Assembly (NCBI GenBank): GCA_026192395.1 | Contig: WACF01000001.1 | Coordinates: 1,573,637 to 1,637,636, forward strand | Length of the DNA: 64,000 nucleotides | Reading direction: 5' to 3' | Source of the DNA: Proteobacteria bacterium 005FR1 | GTDB lineage: Bacteria > Pseudomonadota > Gammaproteobacteria > Pseudomonadales > Cellvibrionaceae | Shown: piece after piece, positions 16,406-24,588 of the stretch | Layout: each line of letters starts with the position of its first letter | How positions within the stretch are numbered: the first letter of the stretch is position 1 | Notes under the pieces: model-generated | What the model was told of the DNA's origin: nothing | Seen by the model: only the letters and a program-made list of their open reading frames with translations | Databases searched by the model: none | Translations under genes and position numbers: made by a program

Positions 16406-17298
16406 GGTTCGAACTCCTCGATTTCTTCACCACCAAAAAGGAACTCGCGGGGATTCTCCTCGATGCGCTGGGTAATGCGATTGAGGTTGCCGAGCGCACT
16501 GCGCAGCTCCGTGAGCGCCGGTTCCAGTTCACCGAAACTTTGCATGCCGCGTGTCAAAGCTCCTTCGTTTTCCGCCAGCAGCCGGTCCACCCGCTCACTG
16601 GCGCTTTCGAGATTGCTCAGCACGCCTCGCTCGGGCGCGTTGAGCGCGGCATCGGTATTGCGAACCAGTTCGGTGACTTCCGACATCGCCGTGGAAAGCT
16701 GATTCAAAGCCTCGCCGATGTCATTGCGCTGAGCCGCGATCACCGCCGTGGTTTGTTCCAGATTGGCCAGCGTCTGGCTCACCCGTTCGACGTTCTCCTC
16801 CGACAGCAGTGCATTCGCGCTCTCGAGGAACTGCCCGATGCTGATGACCAGCTCCTCGCTGGTATCGAGCACCTCGGTGATCGTCGAAGGTTCTGCGGTG
16901 ATCACGGGAGGATTCTCTATGTCGCCATCGAGGCGCTTACTTTGCGGCGTGCCCCCCTGCAGCTGTATTTTCATGGCGCCGCTGATGTTGGCAAGCGACA
17001 GATCCGCTTCGGTGTCCACGTTCACGGGTGTTTCCTCGTCCACGCGGATCATCGCGCGCACGCGCTGCGGGTCTTCGGGATTCAGATCAAGGTCCACCAC
17101 TTCGCCCACGCGCACGCCGCTGTATTCCACCCGGTTGCCCACCGACAGCCCACTGACCGGGCGATCGAATGCAATGATGTAGTAGTGGTAATCGCGTTCC
17201 GCCGCGGGACGGGCCAACCACAGCCCGAAGATCAGCAAAGCCGCCACCCCGATGATCGTGAACAGGCCGATGAGGACGTGATGGGCGCGGGTTTCCAT
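16402..17298 (-). CDS. MCE/MlaD-family substrate-binding protein
   Basis: 298 residues. One N-terminal membrane helix (HHVLIGLFTIIGVAALLIFGL) is followed by the MCE domain (VSGLSVGNRVEYSGVRVGEV, then VDTEADLSLANISGAMKIQLQGG) and a long helical tail (about residues 130-280) rich in heptads. MCE proteins form hexameric rings that carry phospholipids between membranes. The tail and C-terminus (EEIEEFEP) are acidic. The gene lies 26 nt after the ATPase gene and overlaps the lipoprotein gene. Together with the permease and ATPase it makes a complete Mla-like transporter. Confidence 0.93.
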   Translation of the reverse strand: METRAHHVLIGLFTIIGVAALLIFGLWLARPAAERDYHYYIIAFDRPVSGLSVGNRVEYSGVRVGEVVDLDLNPEDPQRVRAMIRVDEETPVNVDTEADLSLANISGAMKIQLQGGTPQSKRLDGDIENPPVITAEPSTITEVLDTSEELVISIGQFLESANALLSEENVERVSQTLANLEQTTAVIAAQRNDIGEALNQLSTAMSEVTELVRNTDAALNAPERGVLSNLESASERVDRLLAENEGALTRGMQSFGELEPALTELRSALGNLNRITQRIEENPREFLFGGEEIEEFEP

Positions 17299-17324
17299 TC
17301 AGCAATCTCCTTTCACAAGCAAAC

Positions 17325-18104
17325 TCACCATTCCGCCGCGTCTGCCGTGGTGTTATCGGCGGCACGCCCGCGAGGACCGCGAAAGTACTCGCGCACCCAG
17401 GGATCGTCGCTGTTGGCGATCTCTTCGAGCCTGCCTTCCATGAGGACTTTCTTCTTCGCCAGCACCGCGACCCGGTCGCAGATGGCGTAAATGGTGTCGA
17501 GATCGTGCGTGACCACGAACACCGTCAATCCCAGCGCATCGCGCAAGGTCACGATCAGGCGATCGAAGGCGGCGGCGCCGATCGGGTCCAGCCCCGCAGT
17601 AGGTTCGTCGAGAAACAACACACGCGGGTCCATCGCCAGCGCCCGCGCCAGACCGGCACGCTTGACCATGCCGCCCGACAACTCCGCCGGGTACTTGCAG
17701 GCCGCTTCGCCGGAAAGATTCACCAGCGCCAGTTTTTGCAAGGCGAGATACTCCGCATCCGCGCGGCGCAGCCCGCCATGCTCAATCAGCGGCAAGGCGA
17801 CGTTCTCCTGCACCGTGAGCGAGGTAAACAGCGCGCCACTTTGAAACAGCACCCCCATGCCCCGCTCCAGCTTCGTGCGGCCGCGCGGCGTCAGGTTCCA
17901 GACATCCTCGCCGAGCAAACGCACGGTGCCGGCGGTGGGCCGGTGCAGGCCCACACTGCTGCGCAACAGCAGCGACTTGCCCGCGCCGGAGCCACCCACC
18001 ACGCCGAGTATTTCGTGGCGGCGAAGATCGAGATCCAGCTCCTCGTGTACCACCTGCTGACCGAAGCGATTGACCAGACCGCGTATTTCCAAAACCGCGT
18101 CCAT
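17325..18104 (-). CDS. Mla-type ABC transporter ATP-binding protein
   Basis: 259 residues, homologous to MlaF. Walker A is GGSGAGKS (residues 37-44), the signature is ELSGGMVKRAGLARAL, and Walker B is VLFLDEPTAGLDP, followed by the H-loop VVTHDL. The start at 18104 is used because the ABC domain begins directly there; the extended frame from 18149 would overlap the permease gene. The permease stop is 4 nt upstream. It powers lipid movement through the MlaE-type permease. Confidence 0.93.
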   Translation of the reverse strand: MDAVLEIRGLVNRFGQQVVHEELDLDLRRHEILGVVGGSGAGKSLLLRSSVGLHRPTAGTVRLLGEDVWNLTPRGRTKLERGMGVLFQSGALFTSLTVQENVALPLIEHGGLRRADAEYLALQKLALVNLSGEAACKYPAELSGGMVKRAGLARALAMDPRVLFLDEPTAGLDPIGAAAFDRLIVTLRDALGLTVFVVTHDLDTIYAICDRVAVLAKKKVLMEGRLEEIANSDDPWVREYFRGPRGRAADNTTADAAEW

Positions 18105-18108
18105 CGCG

Positions 18109-19221
18109 TTACCAATCCATCTGCATGAAAAACAGCGCCGCCAGTGCATCCAGCAAGATCACCAGAAAAATCGACTGAACCACGCTCGAGGTTGTGTGCT
18201 CACCCACCGACTGCGCGCTGCCGCTTACCTTGAGTCCCTCCATGCAACCGATAACGGCGATCACGAAGGCGAACACCGGCGCCTTGCTCATGCCCACCAG
18301 AAAATGGATCAGGTCGATGTCCCGCTGCAAAATCGACACATATTGCAGCGGCGAAATGTCCAGGGCCATCGCGCATACCACCAGCCCGCCCGCCAGGCCA
18401 CTGGTGACGCCAACAAATGTCAGCACCGGCAAGGTGATGATCATCGCCAATACCCGGGGCAGCACCAGAATTTCCACCGGGTTCAGTCCCAGTACCCGGA
18501 TCGCGTCGATCTCTTCGTTGGCCTTCATGGAACCGATCTGTGCGGCGAAAGCGCTGCCGGTGCGCCCCGCCAGCAAAATCGCCGCAAGCAACACGCCGAA
18601 CTCGCGCAAAAAGGAATAGCCAACCAGATTCACGGTGTAGACAGTGGCACCGAAGTCGGCGAGCACCGTGGCACCGAGGAAGGCGACCACCGCGCCGACC
18701 ATGAAGGTCAGCAGTGCAACGATCGGCAGAGCGTCCACCCCGGTCTGCTCGATCTGCGCCGCAAGCGGCGTGAGACGCCAGCGCCGCGGCCGAAGAAATG
18801 TGGACCCCAGTGTCTGCAGCGTAATGCCCAGGAAGCCGAGCAGCGCCCGCTGCTGCACCCAGATACCTTCCATGGTCCGGCCGATGTGCGCGAGTTCCGC
18901 GCGCAGCCCATAGGCTTCCCGCCGGGCGGGAGGGGCGGCACGGGCGATGGCATTCGAGACGGTTTGCAGCAGGGCAAGTTTTTCCGGCGGCAGCCCGTCC
19001 GCTTGTAAACGGGCGATGTCATCCGCACCGAGCAGTTCGCTCAGCAAACCCGCGCCGGCCGTATCCAGTTCGCCCATTTGCGCCAGGTCCACTCGCTCGC
19101 CGAGAGTGCCTGAGCGCCTGGCGCGCTCCACTTCGCCGCGCAGTGTCGGGTAGTGGTCAAGGGTCCAGTCGCCGACAATCTGCCAGCGCTGGCTTTCGGT
19201 ATTGATGCGGCCCGTGCTCAT
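18109..19221 (-). CDS. MlaE-type permease with N-terminal STAS domain
   Basis: About 370 residues. The first 100 are a STAS-like domain (RWQIVGDWTLDHYPTL, then RVDLAQMGELDTAGAGLL); in most enterics this is a separate MlaB protein. The rest is the MlaE permease with five to six membrane helices and the typical GRTGSAFAAQIGSMKANEEIDAI coupling segment (residues split here as GRTGSAFAAQ and IGSMKANEEI). It is the first gene of the operon. The ATG at 19221 is preferred; an in-frame TTG at 19230 would add three residues. It should be an inner-membrane half of a phospholipid transporter keeping outer-membrane asymmetry. Confidence 0.93.
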   Translation of the reverse strand: MSTGRINTESQRWQIVGDWTLDHYPTLRGEVERARRSGTLGERVDLAQMGELDTAGAGLLSELLGADDIARLQADGLPPEKLALLQTVSNAIARAAPPARREAYGLRAELAHIGRTMEGIWVQQRALLGFLGITLQTLGSTFLRPRRWRLTPLAAQIEQTGVDALPIVALLTFMVGAVVAFLGATVLADFGATVYTVNLVGYSFLREFGVLLAAILLAGRTGSAFAAQIGSMKANEEIDAIRVLGLNPVEILVLPRVLAMIITLPVLTFVGVTSGLAGGLVVCAMALDISPLQYVSILQRDIDLIHFLVGMSKAPVFAFVIAVIGCMEGLKVSGSAQSVGEHTTSSVVQSIFLVILLDALAALFFMQMDW

Positions 19222-19302
19222 CTCCGCCAAGGTCTCAGTTCATTCTGATGCGTTTAGCTGACTCTGAGCAAAGATGAGCAGGAATCGGGCCGGTCGGGAC
19301 GT

Positions 19303-19797
19303 TTAGGTCGATAAGGAAGGAAGGTTTTCTGTTACTTCGCGTTTGGTCGCCGGGAAAGCCCGGTAGAAAGCCTGGTGGGCTGCATGTGAAAACACGTCAT
19401 CGCGCTCGGTGTACTGAGCGATCCAGCCCAGCAGCATCGGCAGGTTGGCATCCTGCGCCTCCTTGCTCGGGTACTTGTGCGGCTCCCAGGGACGATTGCG
19501 GGCATTTTCCTGGCAGGCTTCGATCGGCAGGTTCATGAAAATCGCCTCCGTCGCAAACGGCGCCGCGATTTCCAGCAGGTCGGTGTAACAGCCTTCAATC
19601 ACCCAGTCCTGATACCGCGCCATGAACGCTTCGATCTTTTCCCTGCATTCGGAGAGCTCAGCCCGCTGCGGTGGGTTGGTCGGCAGCCAGGCCAGGGTAT
19701 CCAGATCCAGATGCGCCAGATCCTCACCGGCGCTATGCAATCTCGCCAGCGTCGACTTGCCGGAGCCGGAATTGCCAAACACGATTATTCTTCTCAT
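19303..19797 (-). CDS. P-loop kinase-like ATPase (adenylate/shikimate-kinase fold)
   Basis: 164 residues. Walker A is GNSGSGKST at the very N-terminus (RRIIVFGNSGSGKSTLARL), followed by LAHLDLDTLAW, a substrate-binding DxD-like region typical of small-molecule kinases of the AAA_18/adenylate-kinase type, and EGCYTDLL. The substrate is unknown; such genes are often annotated as topology modulation or shikimate kinase-like. A strong AGGAGG box precedes the ATG. It is not coupled to the Mla operon or to the TA-like pair. Confidence 0.75.
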   Translation of the reverse strand: MRRIIVFGNSGSGKSTLARLHSAGEDLAHLDLDTLAWLPTNPPQRAELSECREKIEAFMARYQDWVIEGCYTDLLEIAAPFATEAIFMNLPIEACQENARNRPWEPHKYPSKEAQDANLPMLLGWIAQYTERDDVFSHAAHQAFYRAFPATKREVTENLPSLST

Positions 19798-19910
19798 ACG
19801 GCCCTCCTGTCATTTGACGCAGGTGCATCGAAGATTCGGCATTATCCGCTTATATTCCGAGGCTGCAAGGGCCAGCAGATGGCCAGCCTCCGATCGTGTC
19901 CTCCATTACA

Positions 19911-19937
19911 TGGATTCCGGCCTGCGCCGGAATGACG
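19911..19937 (-). repeat. Short palindromic repeat (copy 2), inverted partner of 20065
   Basis: TGGATTCCGGCCTGCGCCGG plus AATGACG. Its reverse complement matches copy 3 at 20065-20091 with one difference, giving an inverted pair about 127 nt apart, like a BIME or REPIN. The gap 19798-20115 otherwise shows no gene. Confidence 0.8.
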
Positions 19938-20064
19938 AAGAGATTCTGTCGAACAACGATGCAGCTGGATAAATCGTGCAGGTCAGACGGGTGTGAACAC
20001 GCTTTCTGGCAGCCGGACGTCGCCACAGACTCACAATGCAGTGACTCCGCTAACTTGCCACAGA

Positions 20065-20091
20065 CGTCATTCCGGCGCAGACCGGAATCCA
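20065..20091 (+). repeat. Short palindromic repeat (copy 3)
   Basis: CGTCATTCCGGCGCAGACCG plus GAATCCA, in the orientation opposite to copy 2. It lies about 25 nt past the nucleotidyltransferase-like gene stop. Confidence 0.8.
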
Positions 20092-20115
20092 GCGGCGGCC
20101 ACGGAGTACCGATCA

Positions 20116-20562
20116 TCAACAACACACACGCACAATCCCCACCTCCTGAAATCCTTCAGGCATGCGCGTATTGCGCCGAAGAGAGTACTCGTGACTCTGT
20201 TCGTAAGGCACTTCCGCCACGCCATCGATCTTCTGATCGATCAGATACTTCGCCCGCGCGGCTCGCCGATAGGGCAGCTGAAAGACCTCGTCCAATGAGT
20301 GCCAGTCGATCTCGGGCTCATACCACCACGCAAGATCCACGTCGCGCGGTTCACGCTTGCGGGAAATGAAACTCCCACCAATCACGATCCGCTTCACCCC
20401 ACTGGCGAACAGGTTGTCCACGCCGGCCGCCAGCCCTGCAAATACATTGCGCCGCGCATGATTGCCGCGACCAAAGTGATGGTGAATGTCGGTGAGAATC
20501 AGCCGGTAAGGTTCATCGCGCGGCAGCAGAAAGCCGTAGCGGGAGAAGATCAACTCGTCCAT
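20116..20562 (-). CDS. DUF6932-type nucleotidyltransferase-like protein (possible toxin)
   Basis: 148 residues. The central GGSFISRKREPRDVDLAW matches the nucleotidyltransferase signature GS-x(8-12)-D-x-D. The protein is close in size and layout to DUF6932 proteins, which are minimal NTases commonly encoded beside HTH antitoxin-like genes. The start ATG has AAAGGA upstream. The HTH gene lies 108 nt upstream on the same strand, so the order is regulator then NTase, as in many type II or MNT-like modules. The target could be tRNA or protein (AMPylation) but this is inference; no activity can be claimed from sequence alone. Confidence 0.7.
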   Translation of the reverse strand: MDELIFSRYGFLLPRDEPYRLILTDIHHHFGRGNHARRNVFAGLAAGVDNLFASGVKRIVIGGSFISRKREPRDVDLAWWYEPEIDWHSLDEVFQLPYRRAARAKYLIDQKIDGVAEVPYEQSHEYSLRRNTRMPEGFQEVGIVRVCC

Positions 20563-20670
20563 GGCGTCCTTTGTTGTTATTGTGACGCCGAAGATTGTAG
20601 GGAGTGTGGCGCGGAAGAACAGCAGCGGCCCATGATTCTGTGATGCAGCGCGAACGCAGTGCAGGTGTTG

Positions 20671-21090
20671 TCAGCTGGCGTCGGAAATTCTCGCCGTATA
20701 TTGCAGACTGAAACACTCTAACACCCGATTCACCACATTCGCCGGCGCGTTGCGATAAGCGTGGGCCTCATAGCGCTTGAGCTGACTCAGGCTCACCCCC
20801 ACCTCGGCGGCAAAATCCTGCTGGCTCATCTTCTTGGCCAAGCGAATAACGATGGGGAATTTCAGGAAGTCGTCGTAGGTGTCAAAGACGTAATTGTGCA
20901 GATCGGCGTTACAGGCTCGGTCGTACTCTTCAATTTCCGCGCTTAGCCCGGCGATATCTTCCCTGATCTGCGCCTCGGCCATTCGGAGAATGTGGGCTGG
21001 AACGCCCGGTTTGGCCGGCGCCTCGAGCCGCTCGCGAAGCGCGGCGATGCGCTCGGATATGGCATTGCGCTGCTGTGCGCTGGTAATCAT
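20671..21090 (-). CDS. XRE-type HTH protein (possible antitoxin)
   Basis: 139 residues. A helical N-terminal half (MITSAQQRNAISERIAALRE) resembles the dimerising region of XRE antitoxins; the C-terminal half carries an HTH (MSQQDFAAEVGVSLSQLKRYEAHAY split around the recognition helix SLSQLKRYE). A GGGAGG box precedes the ATG. The promoter about 85 nt upstream has an imperfect palindrome over its -35 box, consistent with autoregulation. The NTase-like gene follows on the same strand. The pairing suggests a toxin-antitoxin or phage-defence module. Confidence 0.75.
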   Translation of the reverse strand: MITSAQQRNAISERIAALRERLEAPAKPGVPAHILRMAEAQIREDIAGLSAEIEEYDRACNADLHNYVFDTYDDFLKFPIVIRLAKKMSQQDFAAEVGVSLSQLKRYEAHAYRNAPANVVNRVLECFSLQYTARISDAS

Positions 21091-21172
21091 CGCGCCTCCC
21101 GCTGGTGGTAGTCGCTACGTAGTTCGGTCTTCTCTGGGCCGACCGGCTCGGCAAGTGAGCGATCGAGAGCTG

Positions 21173-21209
21173 AGTCTAGCGCCCATGGCAAAATAGTTCA
21201 AATCTGAAC
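21173..21209 (-). promoter_or_regulatory. Sigma-70-like promoter with overlapping palindrome for the XRE/NTase pair
   Basis: On the minus strand TTGAAC (-35, 21201-21196) and TAGACT (-10, 21178-21173) are 17 nt apart. The -35 lies inside the imperfect palindrome GTTCAAATCTGAAC (21196-21209), a likely XRE operator. Confidence 0.6.
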
Positions 21210-21224
21210 CATTTCGCTGGACCA

Positions 21225-23189
21225 CTACTCTGAGCCCGGCAGCGCAAACGCCACCAGGAAATCCCCCCTAGTCGTGCCCATCCCACCGTGGCCACCCGCG
21301 GCGATCACCACGTACTGCTTGCCCTGGTGACGATAAGTCATCGGCGTCGCCTGTCCGCCAGCCGGAAGGCGCAATTTCAGCAGCTCTTCACCGCTGTTCA
21401 CATCGAAGACTCGCAGATAATCGTCCGCAGCGGCGCCGATGAACACCAGACCCGATGCGGTTACCAGCGGCCCGCCCAAGTTGGGTACGCCCTGAATGTT
21501 CTTGAAGGGCCAGGGGGCGATGTCTTCGGTGGTGCCGAGCGGCACCGTCCAGGCGATCTTGCCGGTCTTCAGGTCGATGCCATGCAGCGAACCCCAGGGC
21601 GGCGCCGTGCAGGGGATGCCGGCGAAGGAGGTCAGCAGCTCGCGGCGCATGCCGTAGGGTGTGCCGCGCTGACGAGCGAATTCCGAGTCCGGGTAATCGC
21701 CGGAGTCCCGCACTTCCTGCACCTTGTCGCTCGGGATCAACTGCACCAGAAAGGGAATCTGGCTGGTGTTGGCCACCACGATCTGGCGCTGCTCATCCAC
21801 CGCCACGCTGCCCCAGTTGGAACCGCCCGCGTAGCCGGGGAACAGAATGCTGCCCTGCTCCGAGGGCGGCGTGAATATCCCTTCGGACACATACTTCTCG
21901 ATCTGCCGTTCGCAATGCATGCGATCGATAAAGGTCAGCCCCCAGGCATGTTCCGCTCTCAAAGGATGCTGGGGAACCAGCGCGATTGAAGAAAAGGGCT
22001 GCGTCGGCCAGGCTTCTTCGCCCGCTGTGCGGCTGGCGGGTACCGGTCTTTCCTCGATGGGAAAAATCGCCTCGCCGCTTTCACGGTGCAGCACATACAA
22101 CATGCCCATCTTGGTGGCCTGAATTACCACCGGAATGGATTCGCCATCGCGCTCCACTTCACTCAGCACCGGCTGCGCCGGCACATCGAAATCCCAGAGA
22201 TCGTGATGCACCAGTTGCCGCGCCCACAGCAGCTCGCCGGTCTCGGCTTTCAAGGCGACCACGGAATTGGCGTGACGGTTGGAACCGGGCCGGCGATGCC
22301 CGGAAAAATCCGGCGAAGCGGAACCGGTGGGTATGAAGACCAGACCACGCGCCTCATCAACCGATAAGGGCGCCCAGGCGTTGGCGGCGCCGGTGATGGC
22401 CGCCGACTCCGGCGCCCACTCGCCATAGGCCGGATTCTCCGGTCCGCGCGGAATTGGATCCCAGGACCAGACCAGCTGACCGCTGCGCGCATCGAATGCA
22501 CGCACGATCCCCAACTCCAGTTCCACGCCACGATTGTCGCCAATGGCGGAACCGGTAATCACCAGATCACCCCGGATCGCTGGTGGCGAGGTGACGACGT
22601 AGCCGCCCTTTTCGTCCGTGCGGCGAACGTCTGCGTTCAGATCGACGATGCCCTTTTTGCCGAAGCTTTCGCAGAGACGACCCGTGCCGGCGTCCAGCGC
22701 CAGCAATCGTCCATCCAGCGTGGCGAACAAAATCCGCCGCTCGCAAAAGCCTTCCGCCCCGGAACGCCACAGGCTCACCCCGCGCGAGGTGTTTTCACTG
22801 TAGTGCCGGTCCTGCGCCGTGTTCGTATCGAACTGCCAGACCTGCGCTCCGCTTTCGCCATCCAACGCGTGGATCTGTCCGTAAGGGGTGCTTAGATAAA
22901 GCAGCCCGTCCACAAACAAAGGCGTGGCCTCGAAGGCCATCCGATGCCCGCTGGGAAAACCCTCACCGAGATCGCCGGTGCGATACACCCAGGCCTGTTT
23001 CAGCTGCGCCACGTTGTTGCGGTTGATCTGCTCCAGCGGCGAATAGCGCGAGCCGCCCGCGTCGTTGCCGTAGTGAGTCCATTCCGCATCCGGGGAGTTG
23101 GCAAAACTCACCGGCGCAGCCAGGGCAATCGCCAGACCGGAAGCAGACAGAAGCCGCTTGCAGGCAGCGGGAAACAAGCGCTTGGACAT
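21225..23189 (-). CDS. Periplasmic PQQ-dependent dehydrogenase (glucose-dehydrogenase-like)
   Basis: 654 residues with a signal peptide (LSASGLAIALAAPVSFA) instead of the five membrane helices of Gcd. The beta-propeller is typical of quinoprotein dehydrogenases: WTHYGNDAGGSRYSPLEQIN at the N-terminus, later GSNWGSVAVDEQRQIVVANT and, near the C-terminus, GGPLVTASGLVFIGAA and GGHGGMGTTRGD. The last motif is close to that of membrane glucose/quinate dehydrogenases. It should oxidise an alcohol or sugar in the periplasm and pass electrons to quinone or a cytochrome. No PQQ biosynthesis genes are nearby. It is downstream of ectC on the same strand with a gap of about 100 nt. Confidence 0.88.
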   Translation of the reverse strand: MSKRLFPAACKRLLSASGLAIALAAPVSFANSPDAEWTHYGNDAGGSRYSPLEQINRNNVAQLKQAWVYRTGDLGEGFPSGHRMAFEATPLFVDGLLYLSTPYGQIHALDGESGAQVWQFDTNTAQDRHYSENTSRGVSLWRSGAEGFCERRILFATLDGRLLALDAGTGRLCESFGKKGIVDLNADVRRTDEKGGYVVTSPPAIRGDLVITGSAIGDNRGVELELGIVRAFDARSGQLVWSWDPIPRGPENPAYGEWAPESAAITGAANAWAPLSVDEARGLVFIPTGSASPDFSGHRRPGSNRHANSVVALKAETGELLWARQLVHHDLWDFDVPAQPVLSEVERDGESIPVVIQATKMGMLYVLHRESGEAIFPIEERPVPASRTAGEEAWPTQPFSSIALVPQHPLRAEHAWGLTFIDRMHCERQIEKYVSEGIFTPPSEQGSILFPGYAGGSNWGSVAVDEQRQIVVANTSQIPFLVQLIPSDKVQEVRDSGDYPDSEFARQRGTPYGMRRELLTSFAGIPCTAPPWGSLHGIDLKTGKIAWTVPLGTTEDIAPWPFKNIQGVPNLGGPLVTASGLVFIGAAADDYLRVFDVNSGEELLKLRLPAGGQATPMTYRHQGKQYVVIAAGGHGGMGTTRGDFLVAFALPGSE

Positions 23190-23293
23190 GATTGATTCGC
23201 CTGAACGTTGAAGGCGGCCAACATAGCAGCCGCCGATTGCAGCGTCTATCGCTCAGGAGACTCGGAGCAGCGCTCCGCCGCCCTGCAAGGCGC

Positions 23294-23698
23294 TCAATCT
23301 TCTCCGGATTCCGGCGGCGCGTAGGAGCCGTCCTCGCGATGCACTTCGCGGCCGGTGATTGGGGGAGTGAACACACAGGCCACCGTCATGCCCTTCTCCT
23401 TGCCGCGCAGCAGATGTTCGTCATTCTCGTTGAGCAGGTACATGTCGCCGGCCTTGATCCGGTAAATCTTGCCATCCGCCAGCGTCTCCACTTCCCCTTC
23501 GCCTTCGTAGCAGAACACCGATTCATAATGATGCTTGTAATGGATGTGCGTCTCGGTGCCCGGGCGAATACGGGTGATATGGAATGAAAAGCCCACCTCG
23601 TCGTCGGCGAGCACCAGGCGGGTGCTGTCCCAGTTGCCGTTTTCCGCCTCCACGTAGCGGTCAGTCTTTCGACACTCATCGAGATTGCGAACGATCAT
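23294..23698 (-). CDS. ectC: L-ectoine synthase (solitary)
   Basis: 134 residues, the full size of EctC. Family features are present throughout: [65 protein letters not shown] and [13 protein letters not shown]. This is the cupin that cyclises N-gamma-acetyl-diaminobutyrate to ectoine. The start at 23698 has GAGGAG upstream; the longer frame to 23737 is not needed. No ectA, ectB or ask_ect is adjacent: the neighbours are a PQQ dehydrogenase and modB. Solitary ectC genes are known in other bacteria, where they can convert imported precursors or act on glutamine-derived compounds; whether ectAB lie elsewhere in this genome is not known. Confidence 0.9.
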   Translation of the reverse strand: MIVRNLDECRKTDRYVEAENGNWDSTRLVLADDEVGFSFHITRIRPGTETHIHYKHHYESVFCYEGEGEVETLADGKIYRIKAGDMYLLNENDEHLLRGKEKGMTVACVFTPPITGREVHREDGSYAPPESGED

Positions 23699-23883
23699 CG
23701 ACCTTGCTCCTCTTGCTTGTGAATTCCTTCGCTGCACGTGAATCCTCGTGCTGCCAATTGCCCCAGCAAAGATCTCGCCTGCCCGCGGGCATGTACGCTT
23801 AACCTCCGCTCACCTTGAGCTGACTGCCCATATCAGCCAATATACGACGCCACCCAAACAATACTAAGAAGCACGAAGGCTCC

Positions 23884-24588
23884 ATGGGACTGTCCGCCGC
23901 CGACCTCAGCGCCATCTGGCTCACCGTCAAACTCGCCAGCGTCACCACCGTACTGCTGCTGATCATCGGCACACCCATCGCCTGGTGGCTGGCCCGCAGC
24001 AACCGCTGGTGGAAAGGCCCGGTCAGCGCCATCGTCGCCATGCCCCTGGTACTGCCGCCCACCGTCCTCGGCTTCTACCTGCTGATGGCCATGGGGCCTA
24101 ATGGTCCTTTCGGCCAAATGACTCAGGCAATCGGCATCGGCCTGCTGCCCTTTACCTTCTGGGGACTGGTGGTGGGTTCCATCTTCTATTCCATGCCCTT
24201 CGTTGTGCAGCCCCTGCAGAACGCCATGGAAGCCATGGGCCAGCGCCCATTAGAAGTCGCAGCTACCCTGCGCGCCGGCCCCTGGGACCGCTTCTTCAGC
24301 GTCGTCGTCCCGCTGGCAAAACCCGGCTTCATCACCGCCAGCATCCTCGGCTTCGCCCACACCGTCGGCGAATTCGGCGTGGTGCTGATGATCGGTGGCA
24401 ACATCCCCGATGAAACCCGCGTCGCTTCGGTCGCGATTTACGATCACGTGGAAGCCCTCGACTACGCCAACGCCCACGGGCTTTCCGCTGTCTTGCTGGT
24501 GTTTTCATTCGCGGTATTGGCCGCGCTCTACTCCTTCAACCGCAACCGCCGAAGCACCAACCTGAACTACGGAGTGAATCCCTCGTGA
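23884..24588 (+). CDS. modB: Molybdate ABC transporter permease
   Basis: 234 residues, five to six membrane helices. The binding-protein-dependent transport loop [49 protein letters not shown] contains the EAA motif ([14 protein letters not shown]) and the [17 protein letters not shown] segment characteristic of ModB. It forms the channel for molybdate or tungstate with ModC. The stop overlaps the modC start by 4 nt (GTGA). No modA is upstream; the gap to ectC holds only about 185 nt. Confidence 0.93.
   Translation: MGLSAADLSAIWLTVKLASVTTVLLLIIGTPIAWWLARSNRWWKGPVSAIVAMPLVLPPTVLGFYLLMAMGPNGPFGQMTQAIGIGLLPFTFWGLVVGSIFYSMPFVVQPLQNAMEAMGQRPLEVAATLRAGPWDRFFSVVVPLAKPGFITASILGFAHTVGEFGVVLMIGGNIPDETRVASVAIYDHVEALDYANAHGLSAVLLVFSFAVLAALYSFNRNRRSTNLNYGVNPS

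Noticed and set aside
16384-17490. 368-codon open frame on the + strand
   Set aside because: Antisense to the MCE and ATPase genes of the Mla-like operon.
18070-19008. 312-codon open frame on the + strand
   Set aside because: Antisense to the MlaE permease; composition (many His, Gln, Arg) is that of a reversed membrane protein.
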